Source: an uncultured Campylobacter sp.
GTDB lineage: Bacteria > Campylobacterota > Campylobacteria > Campylobacterales > Campylobacteraceae
Direction of reading: 5' to 3'
Assembly: GCF_937997405.1 (NCBI RefSeq)
Contig: NZ_CALKTL010000057.1
Location: 1-12,673 of the forward strand
Length of the DNA stretch: 12,673 bases
The notes below the pieces were generated by a model, which had not been told where the DNA came from, did no database searches, and was given only the letters and a program-made list of their open reading frames with translations. The position numbers and the translations under genes are program-made. Below, one piece after another: positions 1 through 7,409 of the stretch; positions within the stretch are counted from its first letter, which is position 1, and the number at the start of each line of letters is the position of its first letter.

Positions 1-3
1 TTA

Positions 4-345
4 ATGGGTTTTTTTATAGGGCAGATTTTTGACACGTCTAGCGTCTGGGATGGCGACCCTCTAGAATGGCTGCAGAAAAAATTCGCATATTTCCTATTTT
101 TGTGGATATTTTCCTGCGGGATTTGCGCGATACTTGCCGCAAAGTTAAAGGATTTTGGTAAGCTCACGGATTTTTTCGTAAATTTATTTTTGCCTACAGC
201 AGCGGTTTGGATACTATCGCCATTTTTAGGGATGATGATTGTGGCGCTGATTGTTTCAGATTTGCATCTTGCCACGTTTTATTCCTCATTGCTTAGCGCA
301 TTAATATCTATCGTTCTTTTTATGATCGTCGTAAAGAGGTCTTAA
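4..345 (+). CDS. small integral membrane protein, unknown function (5' end may lie outside the window)
   Basis: I do not recognise the family. The 113-residue protein has three strongly hydrophobic stretches, at about residues 26-46, 60-83 and 89-109, with a short charged C-terminal tail (VKRS). This predicts an inner-membrane protein with about three helices. The ATG lies only 3 nt from the window edge and the preceding codon (TTA) is open, so neither the ribosome binding site nor the true start can be judged; the gene could begin further upstream. It is followed by 124 nt without a gene before the phosphatase gene on the same strand, and no clear terminator is visible between them. The hydrophobic pattern and uninterrupted frame make it a likely real gene, but no function can be assigned. 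Confidence 0.6.
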   Translation: MGFFIGQIFDTSSVWDGDPLEWLQKKFAYFLFLWIFSCGICAILAAKLKDFGKLTDFFVNLFLPTAAVWILSPFLGMMIVALIVSDLHLATFYSSLLSALISIVLFMIVVKRS

Positions 346-469
346 AGCGGGTTTATCCGTCCAAGTCCTAGCGCGCGGAATTTTAAAATTTAGTGCAGAG
401 CTTTTATCTACCGCTTATATCGCAGCTCGCGCGTTAAAAGGCGAGGGCGTTAAAATTTAAGGAAAAATT

Positions 470-1201
470 ATGGAAAATATCTACATCATAGGCGACGTGC
501 ACGGCTGCTACAGATCGCTTTTGGCGTTAATAGAGCAGCTGCCGCATAAATTTGATAGTAAAATTTGCTTCGTGGGTGATCTGATCGACCGAGGCCCTGC
601 GAGCGCGGATGTGGTTGAATTTGTGCGCACTCGCGGATATGACGCGGTGATGGGCAATCACGAAAAGCGCTTTGTGGGCAACGCAAAAACTGCCCTAAGA
701 TGCGCAAAGACGGGCAAATTTACGAGCTCAAACGATCCTTACGCATTTTTTAGCTTGGATGAAAGCTGGCTATTTAATAACGGCGGTGAGGCGACGCTAG
801 CGTCGTATTATCGTCACGGAGGCGTGAAGCAATGCAAGGAGCATCTGCGGTTTGTCTCGCGGCTGCCGATTTACCTGGAGTATGATTTGTGTGATGAAAG
901 CGGTCGCGCTCTCGTCGTATCGCACTCCGCAGTGGGTCGCGCGTGGGGGATTAGACACGATGCAGAGCGTGCGAAAAGCTTCGCCGCTCACGTGCTAAGC
1001 GGGCGCGGAGATGATAGCGCGAATGATGGAATTTTTAATGTCTACGGGCACACGCCGGTGAAAAAGCCCGTCATTACGGAATTTAGCGCAAATATCGATC
1101 TGGGCTGTGTTTATAAAAAGCACTGGGGCGAGAAGGCGAGGCTTTGCGCGCTGGAGTTTCCCTCAAAGAGAATTTTCACGCAGGAATGCATAGATTTTTG
1201 A
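470..1201 (+). CDS. PPP-family metallophosphatase (serine/threonine-phosphatase-like)
   Basis: This 243-residue protein carries the full calcineurin-like PPP signature. GDVHG is at residues 8-12, GDLIDRGP at 36-43 and GNHE at 62-65, followed by a metal-binding histidine in VSHSA (H152) and GHTP at 193-196, then the NIDLGC segment at 208-213. In this family these residues hold a two-metal centre that hydrolyses phosphomonoesters or, in the ApaH branch, dinucleoside polyphosphates. The size and motifs resemble the bacterial PrpE/PphA/ApaH-like group; which substrate is used cannot be told from sequence. No signal peptide is seen, so it is probably cytoplasmic. The ATG is preceded by AAGGA (459-463) with 6 nt spacing, and the first motif sits at the very N-terminus as usual, so the start is secure. 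It is convergent with tyrA, 139 nt away. Confidence 0.9.
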   Translation: MENIYIIGDVHGCYRSLLALIEQLPHKFDSKICFVGDLIDRGPASADVVEFVRTRGYDAVMGNHEKRFVGNAKTALRCAKTGKFTSSNDPYAFFSLDESWLFNNGGEATLASYYRHGGVKQCKEHLRFVSRLPIYLEYDLCDESGRALVVSHSAVGRAWGIRHDAERAKSFAAHVLSGRGDDSANDGIFNVYGHTPVKKPVITEFSANIDLGCVYKKHWGEKARLCALEFPSKRIFTQECIDF

Positions 1202-1340
1202 GTTTGTGTCGGGATAGCGCGGATTAAAATTTAAATTTAAGCGGGCTGTTTGAATTACGCAGGCTATTTGAAGGCGAAATTTTAGAATTTAAAGGCGCGT
1301 TCTTAAAGCGTCCGTCGCGCAGTCAGGTCGCGCTGAAATT

Positions 1341-2171
1341 TTAAATAATATCCCTTAGCTTGCGCGCTTCATACATCCACGCCTCAAGCTCGTCCCAGCG
1401 CTCGCCCTCAATCATACCCGCGCAAAGATCAAGTTCGTTTTTAAAGGCCTCGATCGCGCCTAGTAGGTTCGTGCGGTTTTGCTTAAAAATATCGACCCAC
1501 ATCTGCGGCGAGCTCTTGGCAATACGGCTCATGCCCGAGAAGCTGCCGCCGGCTAAATTTATGATATTGCGGCGATTTTCCTCTTTTAGCACGCTGTTTA
1601 CGAGCGAGTAGCTGATCGCATGCGGCAGGTGCGAGATGAGCGCCACGTGGTGATCGTGGCTTTTTGCGTCCATAAATACGATCTTCATCCCTGCAAATGA
1701 AAAAATTTCGACCGCTCGTTTGATATGCACTTCATCTGCGCCGTGATCGTCGCAGATGACGACTACTGCGCCGTTTAAAAGCTCTTTAAACGCCGCTTGC
1801 GGACCGGAGTTTTCGGTACCAGCCATCGGGTGGGCCGCGATGAAATTTCGTTTGATTTGCGGCGGGCAGCTTTGCAAAATTTTAAATTTAGTGCTTCCCA
1901 GATCGATGATCGTCGTCTCGCTTCTGCAGTCGCTTAGTTTTTGTAACGTTTCAATAATTGCCTCCACGGGGATCGCAAGAAAGATCGCGTCACAGCTTTG
2001 CTTCATTTGCTCCAGGTTTAAAATTTCATGCACGAGCCCAAGTTTCAGAGCTTCTTTTTCGTTTTCGCGGTTGATGTCGCAGCCATAGACGGCGCTGATG
2101 ATTTTGGTGCTTTTTAGACATAGCCCAAGAGAGCCGCCGATGAGACCCAAGCCGATAATTCCTATCTTCAT
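1341..2171 (-). CDS. tyrA: prephenate dehydrogenase (tyrosine biosynthesis)
   Basis: The enzyme oxidatively decarboxylates prephenate to 4-hydroxyphenylpyruvate with NAD(P)+ in the tyrosine branch of aromatic amino acid synthesis, in the cytoplasm. The 276-residue protein begins with a Rossmann fold: GLGLIGGS at residues 7-14, and an acidic residue in CDIN (D32) that favours NAD+. It continues with DLGSTK (90-95), HPMAGTE (114-120) and the HDHHVALISHLPH segment (172-184), all hallmarks of TyrA. The length fits a stand-alone TyrA with no fused chorismate mutase or ACT domain. I chose the ATG at 2171 because it has AAGGA (2181-2177) 5 nt upstream and starts directly with the NAD-binding strand; an in-frame TTG at 2195 would add eight unlikely residues. 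The gene is divergent from bamA. Confidence 0.95.
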   Translation of the reverse strand: MKIGIIGLGLIGGSLGLCLKSTKIISAVYGCDINRENEKEALKLGLVHEILNLEQMKQSCDAIFLAIPVEAIIETLQKLSDCRSETTIIDLGSTKFKILQSCPPQIKRNFIAAHPMAGTENSGPQAAFKELLNGAVVVICDDHGADEVHIKRAVEIFSFAGMKIVFMDAKSHDHHVALISHLPHAISYSLVNSVLKEENRRNIINLAGGSFSGMSRIAKSSPQMWVDIFKQNRTNLLGAIEAFKNELDLCAGMIEGERWDELEAWMYEARKLRDII

Positions 2172-2210
2172 AAAATTCCTTTTTGATATATGCAAGTTTT
2201 AATTTTAATG

Positions 2211-2219
2211 TGGTATTAT
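2211..2219 (+). promoter_or_regulatory. candidate extended -10 (TGGTATTAT) for bamA
   Basis: A TGn motif directly precedes TATTAT, giving an extended -10 about 33 nt upstream of the bamA ATG. The predicted transcript start is near 2226, leaving a short leader with AGG (2241-2243) as a weak Shine-Dalgarno site 9 nt before the ATG. The -10 shares bases with the opposing tyrA -10. Confidence 0.5.
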
Positions 2220-2220
2220 A
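2215..2220 (-). promoter_or_regulatory. candidate -10 box (TATAAT) for tyrA
   Basis: Read on the minus strand, this is a perfect TATAAT about 44 nt upstream of the tyrA start. It would give a transcript with a leader of roughly 36 nt containing the AAGGA site. No good -35 is visible, which is normal for Campylobacter sigma-70 promoters. It overlaps the bamA -10 on the other strand. Confidence 0.5.
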
Positions 2221-2252
2221 CGCAAATTATTTTCGTTTTTAGGTAAAATTTT

Positions 2253-4508
2253 ATGAAAAAAAGCGTTTTTTTACTCTTAGTAGGCGGGATTTCCGTGGCG
2301 TGCGCCGCACAGATCAAATCCATTAAATTTGAAGGTCTTAGACATCTCTCTCCACAGGTCGCACAGCAAATTTCAGGACTTAAAGTAGGTGATGAGCTTA
2401 ACGGCGAGAACACCAATGCTGCGATCTCGAAGCTATTTGAGCAGGGCTATTTCAGCGACGTTTATATCAGCGAACAAGGCGGCGCGGTCACTATCAACGT
2501 AACCGAAAAGCCGACTATCGCTAAGGTCGAGATCAAAAACGTAGTTACCAATGATCGCGATAAGATAAATGAGCTCATCGGCTTGCGTCCGGGTCAGGTT
2601 TACGATGAGGTGGCTGCTAAAAAAGCGGAGACCCGCATCAAGCAATACTACGAAGTCAAGGGCTTTTTCGACACCGTGGTGGAATTTTATCCAAAGCCGA
2701 TAAACGACGATAAATCGGTCATCTTGCTAACGATCGAGGTAAATCGCGGCGAAAATATCATCATCGATAAGGTAAATTTAGTAGGCGCAGACAAGCTCGA
2801 CTATGATGATATAGAGCCATCCGTTGCCAATAAAGAACGCGAGATGCTGGGCTGGATGTGGGGCTTTAACGACGGCAAGGTAAAAACCGCCGAGCTTCCT
2901 AACGACGCAAATAGAATTCAAGAAGAATATTATAAAAAAGGCTACTTAGATGCGCAGGTTTCTGCGCCGCTACTTAATGCCGATATGGATAATTACACTG
3001 CTGATTTGACTTATTATATAAAAGAGGGCGAGCAATACACCGTAAGCTCTGTAGATATCGAGTATCCTGCAGATATAATCAAGCTTGATAAAGAAAAGGT
3101 TTTGGACGATTTTAAGCTTCAAAAGGGCGATACAATGAATTCCGAGCGTTTGCGCCGCGATATGAATACGCTAGAGACTTTAGTCGCGGATCAGGGATAC
3201 GCCTATGTGCGCATCGTGCCTAAGACTAAGCAGGACAAAGAAGCTCGCACGGTCGCTATCACGTATCAAGTCATCCCTGAGGATAAAGTCTATATTAGAA
3301 ACGTAACGATTTCGGGCAACGATAAGACCGAGGATAAGGTCATCCGCCGCGAGATGTATCTGACCGAGGGAAATTTATATAGCAAAACCGACTACAACGA
3401 TTCGTTAAATTCTTTAAAACGCACGGGGTATTTCGATGAGGTGGAAATTAAAGAAAATCGCGTTTCTAACGATCAGATCGATCTTGAAGTTGCAGTTAAA
3501 GAAGCTCCTACAGGCTCTATCACGGGTGGTATCGGATATGGCAGTGAGGATGGAATTTTGCTTAGCGGCGGTATCAGTGATCGTAACGTATTCGGCACCG
3601 GTCTTCACGGCGCATTCTCGGTCGAAAAAAGCGACGATCAGTTAAGCGGACGCTTGAGCTTAACCAATCCTAGAGTATTTGATTCTGAGTATAGCTTGGG
3701 CGGATCGATCTTTGCCAACGACTATGACTGGGACGATTACGATGAGAAATCTTACGGATTTTCAATCACGGGCGGTCGCAAGATCGGGCGTAATACCGAT
3801 GTAAGCCTTACATATTATCTCGAAAAAAGCGAGATTAAGGGCTTAAACGAATATTACGCCAAAGCAGGCTATCTAGATGGCAAGAATTTAAAAAGCTCGA
3901 TTATCCCGTCTATTACATATAATAGCACAGATGATTATTACTTGCCAAGAAGCGGTATGATCGCAAGTGCTAGCTTAGAATACGCGGGTCTTGGCGGCGA
4001 TATGGACTACACCAAGGCGCGAGGATCGTTTAACTACTATTTTGGCTTGCGAGATTATATCGATCACGACATTATCTTTAGATACAAAGCTGCAACGGGC
4101 TATATGTGGGAAGGTAATAAAAAAATCCCGATCAATGAAAAGCTATTCCTGGGCGGAATGAAAAGCATTAGAGGCTACGAAGGCCGCAGTATCCCGAAAA
4201 AAGAGATCTGCTTAAATGCAAATAATTGCCGCTATATCGAAACAGGCGGCATGCAGAGTTTTAATAACTCTTTTGAGCTAAGCTTTCCGGTAGTTGATAG
4301 GCTTAAAATGCGCTTCGTAACGTTTTTTGACTACGGAATGATTGGCGATCATGACTGGAATGAGGAGGAGCGCTACAGCACGGGTGCTGGTATCGAGTGG
4401 ATGACACCGATGGGGCCTTTGCAGCTATACTTCGTCAAGCCGCTTAATAAAAAACCGCACGACGACACAAATAGCTTCGAATTTAGCATCGGTGCTAGAT
4501 TTAATTAA
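2253..4508 (+). CDS. bamA: outer membrane protein assembly factor BamA (Omp85 family)
   Basis: BamA is the central outer-membrane subunit of the machine that folds and inserts beta-barrel proteins. The 751-residue product starts with a Sec signal peptide (MKKSVFLLLVGG..., cleavage probably near residue 18-19). About five POTRA repeats follow to residue ~420; the last begins near residue 346 and contains the typical TISGNDKTEDKVIRRE pattern. The Omp85 16-stranded barrel then runs to the C-terminus. The conserved loop-6 motif appears as SIRGYEG (638-644, R640). Two cysteines, C653 and C659, lie just after it and may pair in the loop. The protein ends FSIGARFN, so the usual terminal aromatic is followed by one extra Asn. 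Cys17 does not sit in a good lipobox, so a lipoprotein is unlikely. Length is in the range for Campylobacter BamA. Confidence 0.96.
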   Translation: MKKSVFLLLVGGISVACAAQIKSIKFEGLRHLSPQVAQQISGLKVGDELNGENTNAAISKLFEQGYFSDVYISEQGGAVTINVTEKPTIAKVEIKNVVTNDRDKINELIGLRPGQVYDEVAAKKAETRIKQYYEVKGFFDTVVEFYPKPINDDKSVILLTIEVNRGENIIIDKVNLVGADKLDYDDIEPSVANKEREMLGWMWGFNDGKVKTAELPNDANRIQEEYYKKGYLDAQVSAPLLNADMDNYTADLTYYIKEGEQYTVSSVDIEYPADIIKLDKEKVLDDFKLQKGDTMNSERLRRDMNTLETLVADQGYAYVRIVPKTKQDKEARTVAITYQVIPEDKVYIRNVTISGNDKTEDKVIRREMYLTEGNLYSKTDYNDSLNSLKRTGYFDEVEIKENRVSNDQIDLEVAVKEAPTGSITGGIGYGSEDGILLSGGISDRNVFGTGLHGAFSVEKSDDQLSGRLSLTNPRVFDSEYSLGGSIFANDYDWDDYDEKSYGFSITGGRKIGRNTDVSLTYYLEKSEIKGLNEYYAKAGYLDGKNLKSSIIPSITYNSTDDYYLPRSGMIASASLEYAGLGGDMDYTKARGSFNYYFGLRDYIDHDIIFRYKAATGYMWEGNKKIPINEKLFLGGMKSIRGYEGRSIPKKEICLNANNCRYIETGGMQSFNNSFELSFPVVDRLKMRFVTFFDYGMIGDHDWNEEERYSTGAGIEWMTPMGPLQLYFVKPLNKKPHDDTNSFEFSIGARFN

Positions 4509-4531
4509 GCGCGACGACTTGCGAACGCTGT

Positions 4532-4559
4532 GGCGTGCGTAGAATTTCTACCGCACGTC
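4532..4559 (+). terminator. hairpin 24 nt after bamA, probable terminator
   Basis: A long stem pairs 4532-4543 with 4547-4559. It has 12 base pairs, including one G-T pair, a single bulged C at 4551 and a 3-nt loop (ATT). It lies just downstream of the bamA stop and is followed by an AT-rich run beginning TTAAAATTT rather than a clean T tract. Position and stem strength suggest the end of the bamA transcript. Confidence 0.5.
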
Positions 4560-5033
4560 TTAAAATTTAATAATGCTCGCGATTCTAGCCTTTCGTGTCG
4601 CGCTAATTTGCAGCCGAATTATTGTAAGCGGGTTGAGCTAAATTTTAATTGGAATTCCGCTCGGCTTAGGATGAAATTTAAACGCGTAGCTTGCTTTGAA
4701 TTTTTTAGAATTTTATTTATCAAGATAGTTTAGAATTTCATTCGTATGGTAAAATTTTAAGCACAAGAGTTCTAAAAAATCAATACAAGCCATTAGCATA
4801 ATTTGAAGAAATTCTAATATTGAAATTTTAAAGATTACGATATAGACGATAAACGCCGCTTTGTTGTGCGCGGAATTTCACTGCATAGGATCTAGCGCGC
4901 CACTGAATTTTAAAGCTCATAAATTTTGAGATTCTAAGATTGCTAGAATTTAAAATCTGAAATTCGCCTCGTAAATCGCTAAAGATTTGCGTTAAATTTT
5001 ACCTCGCTTTACTGATAATTTAAGTTAAGCTTG

Positions 5034-5039
5034 TAAAAT
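5034..5039 (+). promoter_or_regulatory. possible -10 (TAAAAT) for the M23 peptidase operon
   Basis: TAAAAT preceded by TG lies about 31 nt before the M23 ATG, after an AT-rich stretch. It would yield a leader of about 25 nt with an AAAGG ribosome site at 5059-5063. The match is modest in an AT-rich spacer, so this is tentative. Confidence 0.3.
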
Positions 5040-5070
5040 CGCGCTCTAAAATCATATCAAAGGCTCTTTT

Positions 5071-6450
5071 ATGCGTAGAAATGGCAATGGAACGAAGCTT
5101 AAAATTTTAATATTTCTTATTATAATATGCGCTTTGGTTTATGGAATTTTTAGAATTTTCACCTCGCCTAAATTTGAAAAAAATCCTCCGCAAATTGCGC
5201 TGGAAAATGAAATTTATTGGAATTTAACCTCGCCCTTGAAGATTAAAATTTCAGACGATACCGGCATTAAGCTCGTTCGCGTTAATTTAAACGACGGAGC
5301 CAGCACGATACCGCTACTAAATGAGGAGCTGAACGTTCCGCAAACTACGCTAGAGCTTGCCGTGCAATTTCCTAAAAATTTGATGCTTAATAAAGATAAA
5401 AACTACAAGCTTGAGGTTTTCGCAAACGACATTAGCTCGTGGAATTTTGCGCAAGGAAATAAGAGCGCAAAAACGGCAAATATAATAATAGACGACAAAA
5501 AGCCCATCATCAATATCATCAATCAATCCTATAAAATCACTAAAGGCGGTAGCGCTGTAGTCGTATTTTCGGCAAAAGACGAGCGCCTAAGCGAAGTCTA
5601 TGTCAAAACCAACTATGGCAAAATTTTCAAGGCGATTCCTTTCGTAAAAGAGGGTTATTATGCATCTCTCGTAGCGTGGCCTGCAAATTTAGAGGAATTT
5701 CGCGCAGAAGCGGTCGCTACCGATCGTGCAGGCAACGAAAGCATTTCGCAGATAAAATATTTTTATCAGGACAAAAAATATAAGGTCTCTACTATCAAGC
5801 TAAATCCGGGTTTTATTAACGGTAAGGTAAGCGATCTGGCTAGCCAATATGCGCAGAATTTTAACTCAATGAGCGATTTGGAGAAATTTAAGTTCGTAAA
5901 TGAAACTCTGCGTAAGAAAAACGGAGATGATCTGCACGCCGCTACTAGCGCTGTGCACGAGGATAAAATAAATGGATTTGAGCTAAAGCCTTTTTATCCG
6001 CTTGCTAAAGGCGCAGCGGTAGCAAGCTTTGCCGATCATCGGATATTTTTTATGAACGACGAACAAGTAAGCGAGTCATGGCATATGGGGCTCGATCTAG
6101 CAAGCGTCGCAAACGCCGATATCAAAGAGAGCAACTACGGCAAGGTAGTTTTCGCGCAGGAAAACGGAATTTTCGGATTAAATTTAGGAATTTACTACGG
6201 CTTCGGATTATACGGCATCTACGGACACTGCTCGGCGACGCAGTTAAGCGTCGGCAGCGACGTAAAGCCGGGCGATATTCTAGCACAGACGGGCTCAAGC
6301 GGCTTTGCTTTCGGAGATCATCTGCATTTTGGCATCGTAGTTCAGGGCGTGGACGTAAGACCCGAGGAGTGGATGGATCCTAAGTGGATGAAAGATAACA
6401 TTACCGATGTCTTAGAATCGTCCAAAAAAGTAATAGAAAAAGGTAAGTAA
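5071..6450 (+). CDS. membrane-anchored M23 (LytM-type) peptidoglycan endopeptidase
   Basis: M23 metallopeptidases cleave peptide cross-links in peptidoglycan. This 459-residue protein has an N-terminal membrane anchor (about residues 9-30). Two beta-rich Ig-like stretches follow at roughly 35-135 and 140-228; the second ends with ATDRAGN (216-222), a typical Ig-like edge. A linker leads to the M23 domain at about 325-440. All catalytic residues are present: H338 and D342 in HMGLD, H386 in IYGHC, and H417/H419 in HLHF. H338, D342 and H419 should bind zinc, so an active enzyme facing the periplasm is expected. The ATG has AAAGG at 5059-5063, 7 nt upstream. lpxC begins 50 nt after the stop. The same position in C. 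jejuni holds an M23 protein (recalled as Cj0131). Its role in cell shape is not established from sequence. Confidence 0.93.
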   Translation: MRRNGNGTKLKILIFLIIICALVYGIFRIFTSPKFEKNPPQIALENEIYWNLTSPLKIKISDDTGIKLVRVNLNDGASTIPLLNEELNVPQTTLELAVQFPKNLMLNKDKNYKLEVFANDISSWNFAQGNKSAKTANIIIDDKKPIINIINQSYKITKGGSAVVVFSAKDERLSEVYVKTNYGKIFKAIPFVKEGYYASLVAWPANLEEFRAEAVATDRAGNESISQIKYFYQDKKYKVSTIKLNPGFINGKVSDLASQYAQNFNSMSDLEKFKFVNETLRKKNGDDLHAATSAVHEDKINGFELKPFYPLAKGAAVASFADHRIFFMNDEQVSESWHMGLDLASVANADIKESNYGKVVFAQENGIFGLNLGIYYGFGLYGIYGHCSATQLSVGSDVKPGDILAQTGSSGFAFGDHLHFGIVVQGVDVRPEEWMDPKWMKDNITDVLESSKKVIEKGK

Positions 6451-6466
6451 ATTTTAAAATTTTCGC

Positions 6467-6472
6467 TATAAT
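6467..6472 (+). promoter_or_regulatory. -10 box (TATAAT) of a probable lpxC promoter
   Basis: A perfect TATAAT sits 17 nt after the M23 stop, preceded by an AT-rich tract. Transcription would start near 6479, giving a leader of about 22 nt that contains GAGGA (6491-6495). The upstream ATG at 6471 overlaps this box and would be lost from the transcript, which supports the lpxC start at 6501. Confidence 0.6.
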
Positions 6473-6500
6473 GCGCGGGTTAATGAAAACGAGGATGGGA

Positions 6501-7385
6501 ATGAGACAGACAACGATAGCTAAGAAAGTCCATAACGTCGGCATCGGGCTACACAAAGGTGAGCCTATCAGACTTACGTTAGAGCCTTTAGAGGCGGGCA
6601 GTGGAATCGTATTTTATAGAAGTGATCTTGGCGTTAGTTTTAAAGCCGAGCCGAAAAACGTCATAAATACGCAAATGGCGACCGTCGTAGGAAATGAGAA
6701 GGGCTATATATCAACAATAGAGCATCTAATGAGCGCCATTAATGCCTATGGTATCGATAATATCCGCATCATCGTCGATGCTAATGAAATTCCTGTAATG
6801 GACGGAAGTTCGGCGAGCTTTTGTATGCTTTTGGACGAAGCGGGCGTAAGAGAGCTCGACGCAAATAAAAAAGCTCTCATCATCAAGCGTGCCGTGGAGA
6901 TTCGCGAGGGAGATAAGCTCGTACGGCTAAGCCCGAGCAAGAGCCCTAAATTTGATTATACAATTAAATTTAGCCATCCGCTCATCGGCACTCAGCACTA
7001 TGTTTTTGAATTTAGCAAAAAAGCCTATCTTAAAGAAATTTCGCGCGCCAGAACTTTTGGATTTTTGAAAGACGTACAGGCGCTACGCTCAATGGGGTTA
7101 GCTCTAGGCGGCAGCTTAGAAAACGCCGTCGTAATCGATGAGAATAAAATTTTAAACCCCGAGGGATTGCGCTTTGAAAATGAGTTTGTCCGCCATAAAA
7201 TTTTAGATGCGATCGGCGATCTTGCGCTCGTGGGCGCTCCGATTTTGGGCGATTATACAGCGTTTGCGGGAAGCCACGATCTAAATCATAAGCTCACTTT
7301 GGCAGTCCTTGCTGACGCGAAAAATTTCGAGCTAGTAGATCTTACCGCCGAGGTTGTGCGCGAATATCAAAAAGTCTTTGCTTAA
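6501..7385 (+). CDS. lpxC: UDP-3-O-acyl-N-acetylglucosamine deacetylase
   Basis: LpxC performs the committed step of lipid A synthesis: zinc-dependent removal of acetate from UDP-3-O-acyl-GlcNAc in the cytoplasm. The 294-residue product has the two-domain LpxC pattern. The metal and catalytic residues are recognisable: E74-H75 in TIEHL, VMDGSS at 99-104, the SRARTFGF segment (181-188), H232 and D236 in HKILD, and H259 in GSHDLNH. Four in-frame ATGs lie at the 5' end (6471, 6483, 6495 and 6501). I chose 6501 because GAGGA lies 5 nt upstream, the protein then begins MRQTTIAKKV as Campylobacter LpxC proteins do, and the total matches the 294 residues I recall for C. jejuni. The 6471 ATG lies in the promoter. 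The tsaB-like gene follows after 24 nt. Confidence 0.96.
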   Translation: MRQTTIAKKVHNVGIGLHKGEPIRLTLEPLEAGSGIVFYRSDLGVSFKAEPKNVINTQMATVVGNEKGYISTIEHLMSAINAYGIDNIRIIVDANEIPVMDGSSASFCMLLDEAGVRELDANKKALIIKRAVEIREGDKLVRLSPSKSPKFDYTIKFSHPLIGTQHYVFEFSKKAYLKEISRARTFGFLKDVQALRSMGLALGGSLENAVVIDENKILNPEGLRFENEFVRHKILDAIGDLALVGAPILGDYTAFAGSHDLNHKLTLAVLADAKNFELVDLTAEVVREYQKVFA

Positions 7386-7397
7386 GGCTGCAAAATT

Positions 7398-7404
7398 AAA
7401 GAGG
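7398..7404 (+). promoter_or_regulatory. ribosome binding site AAAGAGG that points to a non-standard tsaB start
   Basis: AAAGAGG is the only good Shine-Dalgarno match near the start of the tsaB-like gene. It places initiation near 7410, where the in-frame codon is ATT (spacing 5 nt). It is 44 nt from the first standard in-frame start, GTG at 7449. The TTG at 7405 is in another frame and meets TAA after two more codons. Confidence 0.55.
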
Positions 7405-7409
7405 TTGAA

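Larger units (their letters stand above)
4509..5070. other. 562-bp gene-free spacer between bamA and the M23 peptidase gene
   Basis: No credible gene is seen on either strand. The longest open stretch (4530-4733, plus) starts at a GTG inside the bamA terminator stem, has no ribosome binding site, and encodes repetitive NF/KF/EF residues that simply translate AT-rich words. The spacer contains many copies of AAATTTTA / TAAAATTT-type words (for example near 4560, 4640, 4672, 4750, 4824, 4913 and 4995). It also holds a weak stem ATTCTA/TAGAAT at 4931-4949. Apart from the bamA terminator at the left and a possible promoter at the right, I see no function in it. Confidence 0.7.

Noticed and set aside
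2172..2195. Longer TyrA from TTG at 2195
   Set aside because: The ATG at 2171 has AAGGA at proper spacing and begins directly with the NAD-binding strand; the extra eight residues have no support.
2253..2310. BamA as a lipoprotein because of Cys17
   Set aside because: The residues before Cys17 (S-V-A) lack the Leu/Val at -3 of a lipobox; a normal signal peptidase I site nearby fits BamA better.
4530..4733. 67-codon plus-strand frame after bamA
   Set aside because: GTG start inside the bamA terminator stem, no ribosome site, and KF/NF/EF-rich residues that reflect AAATTT words.
6078..6383. 101-codon plus-strand frame inside the M23 gene
   Set aside because: Overlaps the catalytic M23 domain in another frame and encodes an Arg-rich sequence with no recognisable motif.
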